Origin: Saturnia japonica
Lineage: Eukaryota > Arthropoda > Insecta > Lepidoptera > Saturniidae
Assembly (NCBI GenBank): GCA_033032175.1
Contig: CM065311.1
Span: 5,883,190 to 5,947,189 of the forward strand
Direction: 5' to 3'
DNA length: 64,000 nt
A model generated the notes under the pieces. That model saw nothing but the letters and a program-made list of their open reading frames with translations. It was not told the origin of the DNA and searched no databases. The position numbers and the translations under genes are program-made. Below are positions 1-10,800 of this stretch, one piece after another. Each line of letters begins with the position of its first letter. The first letter of the stretch is position 1.

Positions 1-384
1 AATTGTGTAATAAAGTGTTATACTTGAAATACTCAATTACTTTATAGTTATCCTAAAAATAAAGTAGGAAGAGGTGGGCAAAGTAAAGTGAAAAAGTGCC
101 CAACTTTGCCATCCTTCAATTGCCAAGCCATTTTAACACTTACATTACTGACTTTTAGAGTAAACATACATAACTATGTAAAGATGCGAATATTATCCTA
201 AAAACGATTGAAATTCGTATGGAGGCTCTGTAAATTGGGTGGGCAAAGTTAGGTAGACCTTTTTTAGAATCTTCATACAAAAATGTCTAGAAAACAAATG
301 CAATGATGGTATTACTTTTATTGTACCTATAATTAAATATAAAAATGAGTAAATAATGTGTTGATGAAAAATGGTAGGATTACT
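1..384. other. AT-rich flank, 3' end of pogo-like element
   Basis: No gene is recognised here. The motif GTGGGCAAAGT occurs twice (near 73 and 240), and its complement ACTTTGCC occurs near 103, giving a small inverted pair. A similar GTGGGCAAAGC lies near 4483. The stretch lies downstream of the C-terminal end of the minus-strand pogo-like pseudogene and may be its 3' flank, but no terminal inverted repeat could be fixed. Confidence 0.3.
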
Positions 385-1805
385 TTAACACCAATAAATA
401 TCGAATGGCACATAAATAATATTAAAATATAATAATCCCCTTTTGAGGGACCTATTTGTAAGAAATACGACTATAATAAATACAGGTTCTGTAAACATAT
501 CAAACTCATTTTTTTCGTTAATTTGCAATATGTCTACTTGTTTTACAATTAAATCATCAGGTACATCATCTATATCTGGTCGTTTTGGTTTCACAAATTT
601 AAAATCACCTTTTAGCACCACTGTTTTGTAGGTAGTAGGTAGCATTTTTTTTTTCCAATTGAAAATTAATTTCAGTTATTACGCCAATATAATATTTCAA
701 TTTTTCTTGGGATAATATATAACTAGAACAGTATCTCCTAAGTTAAACTTTCTTGTTTCAATACTTATTTCTTTTACATTATTTTTAATCTTTACTGATT
801 GTCCATATTCTTTAAATACTTTAAAATCAGATACTACTCTGTTGTCAGTTTTAGTACCTTCTGTTTTTGTATCTTTCTCAGTCTCTAAATCTCTACGCAT
901 AATCTCATTAAATATTTTCTCTTCCCTCTCATCATTTTTTCTTTTAACTACCTTATCATCTTCATCAATTTCTGTAGTTTCTTGAATTGAATCGATATCA
1001 CTTATATTTGAACAGTACGTTATATCACTGTCGTCTAAATGTTCTAAATCAGTTATCTAGATCACTGTCACTATGTACACTCATCAAAATTTCTTCAATG
1101 GATGTTGAACTAGCACTGTGCAATTTCTCTTTCAATTTCTTTTGGATAGTGTCTTTTTTATGTCTTTACCAATATTTTTCTCTGCACGTCGCTTAAATTT
1201 CACGTCATGTGCCATATCTGCCACTGTTATCAGTTCATCTAAAATATTTTCTACATTTTCCTTATTTTCAAAATTTATATCATCATACACTTCAATCTTA
1301 TCTTGTTCAAGGTCGTTATGAACTATTGGTGTCAATATTATATTTTCAGTCAAGATGTGAGACTTAGGTTCTCTACAGTTGCAGCAGTTCTTATAAATGT
1401 TTGCATAAATCCTGTGTTTTCATTCAATATAGTTTTCGTAATTGAGTTTTCTTGTAAACTTTCTGTTTTAATGTAAGGTTTTTTGTTTTTATTAGTTTTA
1501 ATGTGAATTTCTTCTTTAATTTTATTGTCATTACTACAATCTTTTTTTCTTCGTTAATATTTAAACTTTTTATTCCTTGTATATCTAGAACTCCAGTTTT
1601 CTCGTTCAATACAATATTGTTATTGCTATGTTCGATCTTATGTCGTCCTTTAATGGTAATGTTGTGAGTATTAGTTTTCTTTAAATTAGGTTTTGGTTTA
1701 CGTTCACTGTTTTTATTTTTGTCGTTGGGTCCTTGTTTTTGATATAAATATTGTTTTTCAAAGTCGGTAACAGAGATATACTTTCCAGGCTCAACATATT
1801 TTTAA
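385..1805 (-). pseudogene. pogo-like (DDE_1) transposase pseudogene, C-terminal half
   Basis: Read on the minus strand from 1805 downwards, an open stretch begins with a PGKYISVTDF-type segment, runs on as lysine- and asparagine-rich sequence to about 1424, and continues in fragments at 1353-1132, 900-697 and 645-385. The segment around 900-650 reads as NLGDTVLV followed, after a one-base frame change, by KLKYYIGVITEINF. The last part contains PDIDDVPDDLI. This order (PGK linker, acidic and basic spacer, 'LGDxVLV' module, acidic C-terminus) is what I know from insect DDE_1 (pogo/Tigger-type) transposase-like proteins. The matching N-terminal and catalytic half is at 12867-13990 on the same strand, so the gene was split by the block in between. 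Stops and frame changes make it inactive. The family call rests mainly on the partner half. Confidence 0.6.
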
Positions 1806-2230
1806 GCTATTGCATAGCTTCTATCGCGGGCCTTGAGCGTGGAGATCGAATTCAGAAATTCCGTAACGAAAATAACCTAACACTCCCCACTCCGACCGGC
1901 ACAGTAGCGATACTTTGACTTGGGCGTCACGACAGGCTCGACGGGAACACGGACTCCTCTCATCGCTAGATGGCGTTGTAAAATATGTTTTATGAAAGAA
2001 CGACATACATAGAGTTGTAAAACCTACATAATTTTATTTGTTCATTATAAGCATAGAATTATGAACTTAGCGTGTTAGAATATAGAACCAGAACAACGGT
2101 CTCGCCTGTCTTACCACCTATACATGAATTTTTCATGTATGTCTTCCCCGACGCCTGTACCTACGCTCAGTCGGTTCACGCGTTTCGTCCAGTGCTTATC
2201 TCTGTCAAAATAATACTTTTACGAAGCAAA

Positions 2231-3378
2231 ATGTCTAATTGTGCAGTGAAAACTTGTAAAAACCATTATAGAAAGAAAAACTTGAAACCCAGTGGTATCT
2301 CTTTTCATGTGTAAGTACTCATGGAATATTATTTTGCGTCAAAATAATTATTAATTAGATGACACGCCGCCATGGCAGTTCAGTTTACTCAAGACGCTGT
2401 AGTGTTGTGCCTACTCTTGATTGTATCGAGTGACTATTACCGCATTTTATGAATATAGACTAGGTCCTACCTTATTTAATTAATATTGTTTCTTTTAAGT
2501 ATGATTCTGAATATAATTTATTTCTAAATATTCATTAGTAAAGAATATTAATTTGTCCTATCACAATATTTAGTACCTAATATAATGTTTTCGATATTGT
2601 AATGATAATATGTGATATTTCAGTTATTTGAATTAGTATTAATATAATTTATTTACTTATATATTTTTTAGAAATTTACTCAGTGAGTATTTTTGTGATC
2701 TTGCAGCTTTCCTAAAGACCCAACGACAAAAGAGAAATGGATAGATGTAGTTTGTAAAGCTGGATGGTTTCCAGGGCCTCGAACTACAATATGTTCTCAG
2801 CATTTTGAGGAATCATGTTTTGATTTGAGCAAGAAAAGGCAATATTTATTATCAAATGCAGTACCTACGTTAAAACTTGATGTGAGAAATTTTATAAAAA
2901 TATTCTATAATTTATATTGTCATTAATTGTTCATGGTTAGTGTCACTACAAAACTATACTTACTTTAATGTTCATTGTATTTATTTTAGATTGAGGAAAC
3001 TGTACAAGAAAGAGAAAATGATGTTGAAGTCACTGCTAGTTTTGTACCAGATATGATTATTGATTCTCCTCGCAAAAAAAAAAACTAAAATCACGTATAG
3101 AATGCCTGGAACGTATATCGCATCAACGTTTATTAAAAATAAAACGCCTGCAGTGCCATAAAAGGCGTTTGAAGCGTAAATTATTTCGCATGGAGGATTT
3201 ACTTCAAGACTTGAAAAAGAAAGATTTAATGAACAAAACCGATGTCCATATATTAAGCAGAATCAATATCTCAAGTGCTGAAATAATTAAGAGACAGTTT
3301 ATTAAAAGTAAAAATCTTCCCAATGAAAAGAAATACTCGGAAAATCTTAGGAAAAGAGACAGACTTACAATAAATTAA
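2231..3378 (+). CDS. THAP-domain protein (one-base frame break in exon 3)
   Basis: Predicted DNA-binding protein of three exons: 2231-2310, 2707-2881 and 2990-3378. The donors are GTAAGT and GTGAGA; the acceptors are TTGCAG and TTTTAG. The N-terminus carries a C2CH THAP zinc finger: CAVKTC at the start, the FPKDP motif across the first splice, a W in 'KEKW', and CSQHF for the last ligands. The tail is basic and probably helical. Exon lengths sum to 644 nt. An A-run of 11 at 3074-3084 causes an early stop (TAA) in exon 3. The sequence after it is open in the next frame to 3378, and one more base would make 215 codons. This is therefore either a real one-base deletion or a homopolymer error. 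Polyadenylation signals AATAAA lie near 3472 and 3485. It lies within the block inserted in the pogo-like pseudogene, so a transposon-derived or captured origin is possible. Confidence 0.75.
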
Positions 3379-4898
3379 TTTTATTTGAAGGTTCTTGAAA
3401 AATGTTTTAGTTTTTTGTTATTATATATATTATGTATTTAGTGGTTAAGATAATTATGTTATCATTATTATAATAAACAAGTAAAATAAACATTTGTCGA
3501 AGTTATTTTTAACACCAACGAATATATCGATATAATGTCTGTACCGGTGGACAACGCACATCACTTTAGAGATAAGGGACAAACCACGTCCTACCCCGTG
3601 CCCTTCCTTACACCCGCGTAAATGAATCGCATTGTTTCGATACTTAGAACAAGTTTTGCACTCTCTAGGTACAGTGAGCGGACTTTATTACTCTATGATT
3701 ATAAGTAATAAAATAATATATATAAATAGTTTTTTTTTTTACATTTTGACATATTTTAATATACAAGTATAGCAATTTTTGTCAAATTTGAGTATTATTT
3801 CGATAGAGAAATTACTTACGGCATACATTTTCAAAACTAAAACTAAATAAAAGCAAATTTTTGGTCAGCTGTCTTTTATTTTACTTATTTCAGATTCGGA
3901 CGCCAACGACTGGATATACATAGAAAATGATTTATTTTATTAAAAATAAATTTTTAGGAGTATGATAAAATTAAAATATTGTCGTTTTGCAACTCTATAC
4001 AATTCGACATTCAGACGCATTTTCCAGGACCAGATCTAGAAAATAATTTCTTAACGAAAAAAATACTTAGATCTGTATGATGAATTGATGATATAATTAA
4101 TAGATGCAAGTATGATATAATAAAAAAGAAAGATTAATGATTACATACAAATTAAATAAAGTATACTATCTATTTTTCACTTATATTCTAATATTATGAA
4201 GCAAAAGTGTTTTTTGTTTGCACGTTTGTGTTCTTTTTCGTTCAACATGCTAACTAAAAACTACTGGTTCGGTTTGAGAAAATATTTAGCATTAGCCTAT
4301 TCCACTTATCGAAGAAAAAGGCTTTTCCGACAAATATTATGAATACGCAACGCAAGTGAGTTTGTTTCGCTTACACGCTTAACTTATAAATAATAACCTG
4401 TAAATTACGTAATATAATAAATATTTCATTAGTATTATTTGCAAATTGAGTATTTTGAAAAATAAAACATAGCATAACGTAGTGGGCAAAGCTAATCACA
4501 AAATAATTTATTATATTAATACACTCACGATCTAATTCAGCTTGGCTATTTAATAAATTTAATAATTTATTTCGTAGATCCGTCCCTGTTTATTTAGTTT
4601 TGCCATCATTCGATGAATAGCAGAACTTTTAATGACTTTTTCAAATATCACGCTTGTCTCTTTAGTTCTGCAACTCGCCTCTAGGTGGCATTGGTTGTAT
4701 CGGCGTTACAGCGCATGCGTAATCACCCTCTTCACCTGCAATCTGGAAGCTCGCTTGAATCGAGACGAGCTAATTCGAAAACGGACGAATACGTTATCAG
4801 CTGTTTGTGAGAAAGTTTATAGGTGTATAGGTATTTATCATCTATGTTCAACAGTGAATATCTGTACTTGTATAATTTGTGTACAAAGCGTTTTAAAG
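3379..4898. other. AT-rich intergenic stretch and 5' UTR of next gene
   Basis: Holds two AATAAA signals for the THAP gene, then AT-rich sequence with no convincing coding potential. The last part, about 4640-4898, is open in one frame and GC-richer. It probably forms the 5' untranslated leader of the coiled-coil gene that starts at 4899. Confidence 0.35.
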
Positions 4899-7800
4899 AT
4901 GAATAAACAAAGTGCATTTATTAATGAAGAAAGTCACGAAAAAATAGTGAAAGAAAATGAGTGAGTACTCTATATTATCATTATTATTATCATTATTCAT
5001 TATTATCATTTTATTATTATCATCACAAATGCAGTATTATTTTTTCTTTTGTTAATTTATATATAATACTGCATTAAAGATAACAAAAATTTTTGATATT
5101 AAAATGAGCGATATTAAAAGTAGCCCTCTTTATATACACACACACGCTTATAGCTTAAAATCTCAATTTAGATTTTCAATATGTATGTATGTAAATTCAT
5201 TCTTCATTATGTATATAACAGAAACTATTAAACTAAGCACGTGTACTATTTAGTACCTTTGTTTTTTATGTATAGGTAATACACATTAATGCCGCGCAGA
5301 GAAAGTATATATGATATTATATCTAAATAAATGTACATCGCGCGAAATTCGATGATCAAACTCTTAATATCGTTCTTCTTCTTATTTCAATCTTGGCAAC
5401 CCAGTCCACTTTAGAGACTATTACTACCAATTTCTAGTTAAGCGATTTCGATACTTTAGGCAGATGGAGGGAATAGGCGGGTAAATGAAGAAGTGGTAAT
5501 AAATAAATACAATTAAAAATAATATTAGAAGCCTACAATGACAATTTATAATGATTAACAAATTTTACTAATGATCTAATATATATATATTATTACTGAG
5601 AGATAGGATAGATGACAGGTCGAAGAATAAGGAAGAATAGCCGTATAGTTACACAAAATATCATACAGTGGTAAAGAGTTAAAAACAGAACAGTTGAAAA
5701 GAATATGCATAATGTTACCCTCTTCCAGACCACACTCACAGATAGATGTATCTCTAATTCTTATTTTGTTCAGGTGGACTGGCGAAGAACAGTGGCCAAA
5801 CCTTAGCCTCGAAATAATAGTTGTAATTTTCTTACTAAATCTCCATTTGGAGAACCACGGTTTTAGAACAATTGAAAATTTAAATCTTTTCGCCAAGCTA
5901 GCTCTGTATTATAAATAATATAGTCGGCAGATAGTTGAAATGTTTATTCAACCACCACAATGTATTACACATTCGTAAGTTAGGCTATTATATAAAATAA
6001 TCAGAAAACACGACAGTCATTTTAAAAGACATTCAAATGACGCGCTAGCTAGAGCTCTTCTTTTTATTTTCTGTCAAATTCAAGAATAGAACTAACAACA
6101 ACCGATGCATATACAACCTACATAGAGTAATCATAGTACCTAGACGGGAGACGTATATCACGGCATCTGGAAGTACTAGGGACGGGTTGTCTTACTATAA
6201 TCTTTTATAAAATTTACCTTTGCTTGAATGATCCCAGTGCATGTTCCACCTTTCAACCAAGTCTTGACGAGGTAGAAAAGAAAGTAAAATCCTGGCTATA
6301 TAAAGAATTATCAGGAGCACCTTGAAAAGCTGCCAATTTAGCCAAACCATCAGAATTTTCATTACCATGGATAACTGAATGACCAGGAATCCATATCAAG
6401 GAAACTTGTAAACCTAGTTGCACACAGTATTTCAGTTTGTTTTAAATTACAAGAGAAATAGGAGTTTTTTTTTTTTTTTTAAAGGATTATGTAAAAGAGA
6501 TTATAAACAACTTGAAGAATCCATAAAGATCACAGCCCTGGCAATTTTTTCCGTTATGATATAGCTGATACATTCCCAAATAGCTAAGTATTCCCCAGAA
6601 AAGTTAGATATTAGAGAAGAGTATTTAAAAAGTTTCAAATACACCTACTCCTTGTTTGTTATTTTGAATGGTTGAAATATTTCCAAAAAATCTGGAAAAT
6701 TTCCTTTAAGTGGTTCAACAGATTTAGATGCATCAGTAAAAAAAAACTTCCCCATTAGGAGCGTTCTTTTTAATAAAATTCGAAAGTTTGGAATCAATAT
6801 TTGACATATTTTTTCCTATACCTATGGATAATCTTACATCAGGTTGGAAAATAAGCACACTGTAATCAAAAAAGAAGAGAGGATTACATGGAAAATTTGT
6901 GATTGTACATTCCTGTTTATGTAGATTCCTGAGACTATGAATTAAATGCGGTAGAGGCCTCCGATGCCAGTTGCTATTATTTTTAACAATAAGGCTATCA
7001 AGATAAGTTATTTTTTTATGAAGAGGATGGTCCAAAAGTTGAAAGGATTTGTATAGATACCGATCTGATAAAAACTGTCTTCTTATGTACAGGGGTGGAT
7101 CTGCGCATTCTATTTGAAGTGCATCAATGGGAGTGTTTTTCATAGCCCCAATGACAATACGCAGGCTCTTAGATTGAATAAGGTTAAGCTTATGAATTAC
7201 AGATTTATTAACAGGACAAAGAGTGAAAGAACTATAGTCTAAAAGACTTCTTATCATTGTATTAGATATTAACTTTAAAGAAAAAGAATGAGGACCCCAC
7301 CAAACTCCAGAAAGTGCTCTCATCATATTAATGTGTCTTTCACACTTAGCAACTATGTAATTAACATGCGGAATGCCTGTACATTTGCTATCAAATATTT
7401 CGTTACTTAACGATAAGCTCGCCTGATTTAAAGAAACACTTATATGAGGATTAGTTTTTCTACGAGAAAAAACGCCTACTTTGCTTTTAGAAACAGAAAA
7501 GGAAAGACGATGATCAGACATCCAATGCGATAATTTATCCAATGACTGCTCTACAATTTTAGCAGCCAAACCTATCGAACTGTTCGAGGAATAAATTAGT
7601 AAATCATCAGCATACTGAAGAACAGAATACTGAGGGAAAACTACAGAATCTAGATCATTTGTATAAACATCATACAATATAGAACTAAGAATAGACCCCT
7701 GTGGTACACCTTTCCAAAGTACTCGGCTGTGATTGTTCATTCCCAGAGTCCTCAAGATAATAGTTCTACCACTAAAAAGATTAAAAATGAAATTTATAAA

Positions 7801-10800
7801 CTTTGAAGGAATATTAAGGTTCTGCAGCTTGTTTTTTAGTACTATCAAGTCAACATTATCATAAGCAGCTTCAATATCAAGAAATGCAGCCACCGAAGAT
7901 TCATTCCTGGTTAAAGAAATTTGAATATCTGTCGAAAAAATTTAATGACTATCAGAAACACTACGTCCCTTCCTAAACCCAAACTGAGAAGAACTTAAAA
8001 GATTGTGGTGCTCTAAAAACCATTCTAACCTATTTTTGATTAGATGTTCTGTCAATTTAAAGAGAACCGATGACAAAGCCACAGGCCTGAAAGAATTCGC
8101 ATCTAAAGGATCTTTATTAGGTTTTCAAATAGGAATTACAATTTGTTGTTTCCACGAGTTTGGAATGCGACCAGTTTCAACAATAATATTTATTAAATTC
8201 AAAATAAATGATAAAGTTAAAGGCTTTGCATATTATTAACCATAAAAGAATATGGAATACCATCAATCCCAGGTGACGTATCAGAAACACGGTTCAAGAC
8301 TAATTTCAATTCCTGTACTGAAAAAGGAGCATCTAAGGACTCCAAGGTGTTACTATTGTAGCTGCTACCAACCTAAATATTATCAATCACAAATACGTTC
8401 TCATCCTTGCGTTAAGCACATGCGAACCTACCGCATTGAGGAAGCGCTCCACAGGATGCCACCCGGAAGATTGGCGTCGATACTTCGTCTTCACAATAGC
8501 GCAACATTAATAACGCAATAAATAACGAAAGGGATCGGCCGAGAACAATACCCCAAGCGGACGCTCCTCGGCACCATGGCGCTCGACCCGCTACCGTATC
8601 TGTTGGGCTACGACATCTGTTGTCCACACTGCATTGACCAAACGCAAGCAAGGAACAAGGGACCGGATTCTCCCACTATGACAGACACATATGTTCGGGT
8701 ATAAAGACCTGAACATTTTAGTAACAAATACCGCGCAATATTTTTATTCGCGCAATATTTTTATTCGCGCAATATTTTTATTCGCGCAATATTTTTATTC
8801 GCGCAATATTTTTATTGATCCCGACGATCACATCGAAAATTCGAATAAATATTACACATCCGTCTCTCCAAACAGAGCGTGCCAGCGCCCACGCCCGCGT
8901 AACCACCGTTCTCTCCGCAGAGGGCGGGCGGTCAATTTCGCTCCAGCACACCCGTCACGTCCACCCTCTCTAGCGGTAACCCAAGCCTAGGTCCGTTCCT
9001 CGGTGTGAAACCCTTGGGTCAGGCAACCGCCCGCGCGATACAAGTGACACTGTACGTGCATCACTTAGCTACCTACATACAACACTACACACGTATGAAC
9101 ATACACACGTGCACACCACACAGGTACATAGGTTCTGTGAGGGACCTTTTTTTTTTCTTTTTTACGCTAGTTAGTTAGCGCTAGTTAGTGTAGAAACATT
9201 CCGATTACTGAATACACATACGCACGGTTCCTTCCTTCCTCCCAGGAGAAAGGGAACGTGCCTATGTGTATATTTAGTTAGCTCGAATCGTAGGTGTAGG
9301 GATTCGAATAGATCGCGACCTATTGCGAGCGCGACGACCGCCCGAGCCGAGGTCCGGCCACTTTGGCACCCTCGTGCGAGTCGTCCACAAAACTTTCGCG
9401 GCTGAGTGCCCTCTGCGCTCGCCTCCAAGTCCGGTGAACGGCTTTAGGGCCCCTAAGGCTAACAGTGTAGTCAGTTCTAAAAAAAAAAAAAAAAAAAGTA
9501 ACAAATACACTTTATATTCAACCTTCTGATTGTATGATTCATTTATACCAACTACTTAATCTTAGAGTGGCACAGTAGACCCTAAAATATAATCAGAAAT
9601 GTAATTATAAAGCATTTCATCTAAATTAGGAACTTAACTTGGGGCCAGTTTATTTAAAAAGGGTTCAACCCACTCTAGCGACAAGGAAGAACAATTATTA
9701 TTAGTTTTTGTGGAAGATCTATAACGACGAATATTTCTCCATACTATAGAGGGAGAAGTTTCAGGCGACAGTGACAAACAAAAACGTTGCCAACTAACAA
9801 GCGGGAGCTTCTTCTTTTTTAAAAGTCTTTTAGTTGCCGCTAGAGTATTTTTGTATTGAAGAAAAGAATTTAAATCAAGCACCAAGTTACAACTTTTTTC
9901 AGAAATATTTCGTCTATGAATAGCCTGAGTACATTCCTTGTCTTACCAAGGTGGAGACTGAATATTACTACTAGCAACATTTTTACAAGGAAAGCATTCA
10001 TCAGCCGCTAACTTCAAACTGAGGTAGGCTTCGAAATGATGATTGGAAAGTGACCATACCATATGATTACTCATGACAGTCATGACACCTCCACATTAAA
10101 CAGGAAAAGAGGGATGAAGAACAAAGAGAAATGTCTAAAAAACTCAAAGATTGACCCGGAATACCACGACGAGTCACTGAGCCATCATTTAAGATACATA
10201 AGTTCAAATCATCTATTATACCAGCGAGTTCAATTCCTAACCTATCATCGTTAGGAGTGCCCCACAAGGAATGATGACCGTTAAAGTCACCTAAAATAAT
10301 AACTGGAGAAGGGATAGAATCAATAATACACTTAAGTACAGGAATTACTGAAGTATCTATATGGGGAATATAAAGAGAGAGAAATGAAATTTTATCTATT
10401 ATAGCTGCAACTGCATTTAATTTCCCCTTATTAAAAAAAGGCAGTGATAAAGATTTGAAAAAAAAAAACATTTTTTTTAATAAGAAGGGCTGAGCCTCCA
10501 AAACCATCCTCTTTGTCTTCTCTCAGAATAAAATGGCCTGGTACTTTAAATATGGTACCTGGTTTCAACCAAGTCTCGCATAAAGCCAAAATAGGTGGTT
10601 TAAATCTATTAATCAAGTAATATAAATCAGTCCGTTTTGATATTACACTTCTACAGTTGCACTGAAGAATGTAATCCATGTTTGAAGGAATTAAAAAGTG
10701 TATCTGATATATTTTGAATCAAGTTGATTACAACGTGGTCAGGTAAACAAGAATTAGAAATAATATTCATCAAGGAAATAATCAAGGCATTTATATCTAC

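Larger units (their letters stand above)
8357..9587 (-). mobile_element. Repeat family B, copy 1 (LTR-like), inside the I-type LINE
   Basis: Reverse-complement match of the plus-strand segment 47136-47588, almost base for base over some 450 bp. The shared outer ends are TTTTAGGGTCTAC on one side and GCAGCTACA on the other. This copy separates the LINE endonuclease-RT linker from the RT, so it inserted after the LINE. It is itself split by the SINE-like element at 8731-9497. The TG...CA-type inner boundary (TGTGCCACTC ... GCAGCTACA) suggests a solo LTR, but no duplication could be fixed. Confidence 0.6.
5576..10679 (-). pseudogene. I-type LINE ORF2: endonuclease, RT, RNase H (broken)
   Basis: The start is at 10679 (minus), overlapping the end of ORF1. 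The endonuclease begins with CNCRS and ALCETWLKPG. It changes frame at an A-run near 10450 and continues with ILGDFNGHHS and LDISLCSS to about 10070. The linker 9885-9634 contains the WQRFC segment. The reverse transcriptase is clearest at 7893-6733: FLDIEAAYDNV, KGVPQGSILS and the catalytic YADD (about 7605). RNase H is seen near 6440-6280 as WIPGHS and HGNENSDGLAKLA. The C-terminal piece (5896-5576) has CECGLEEGNIMHILFNC, a cysteine-histidine cluster common at the end of LINE ORF2. Stops or frame changes occur near 10450, 10067, 9942, 7895 and between RT and RNase H. Confidence 0.75.

Noticed and set aside
9171..9529. Overlapping frames of 68-85 codons in the SINE-like element
   Set aside because: The element moves as a SINE-like unit and the frames differ between copies.
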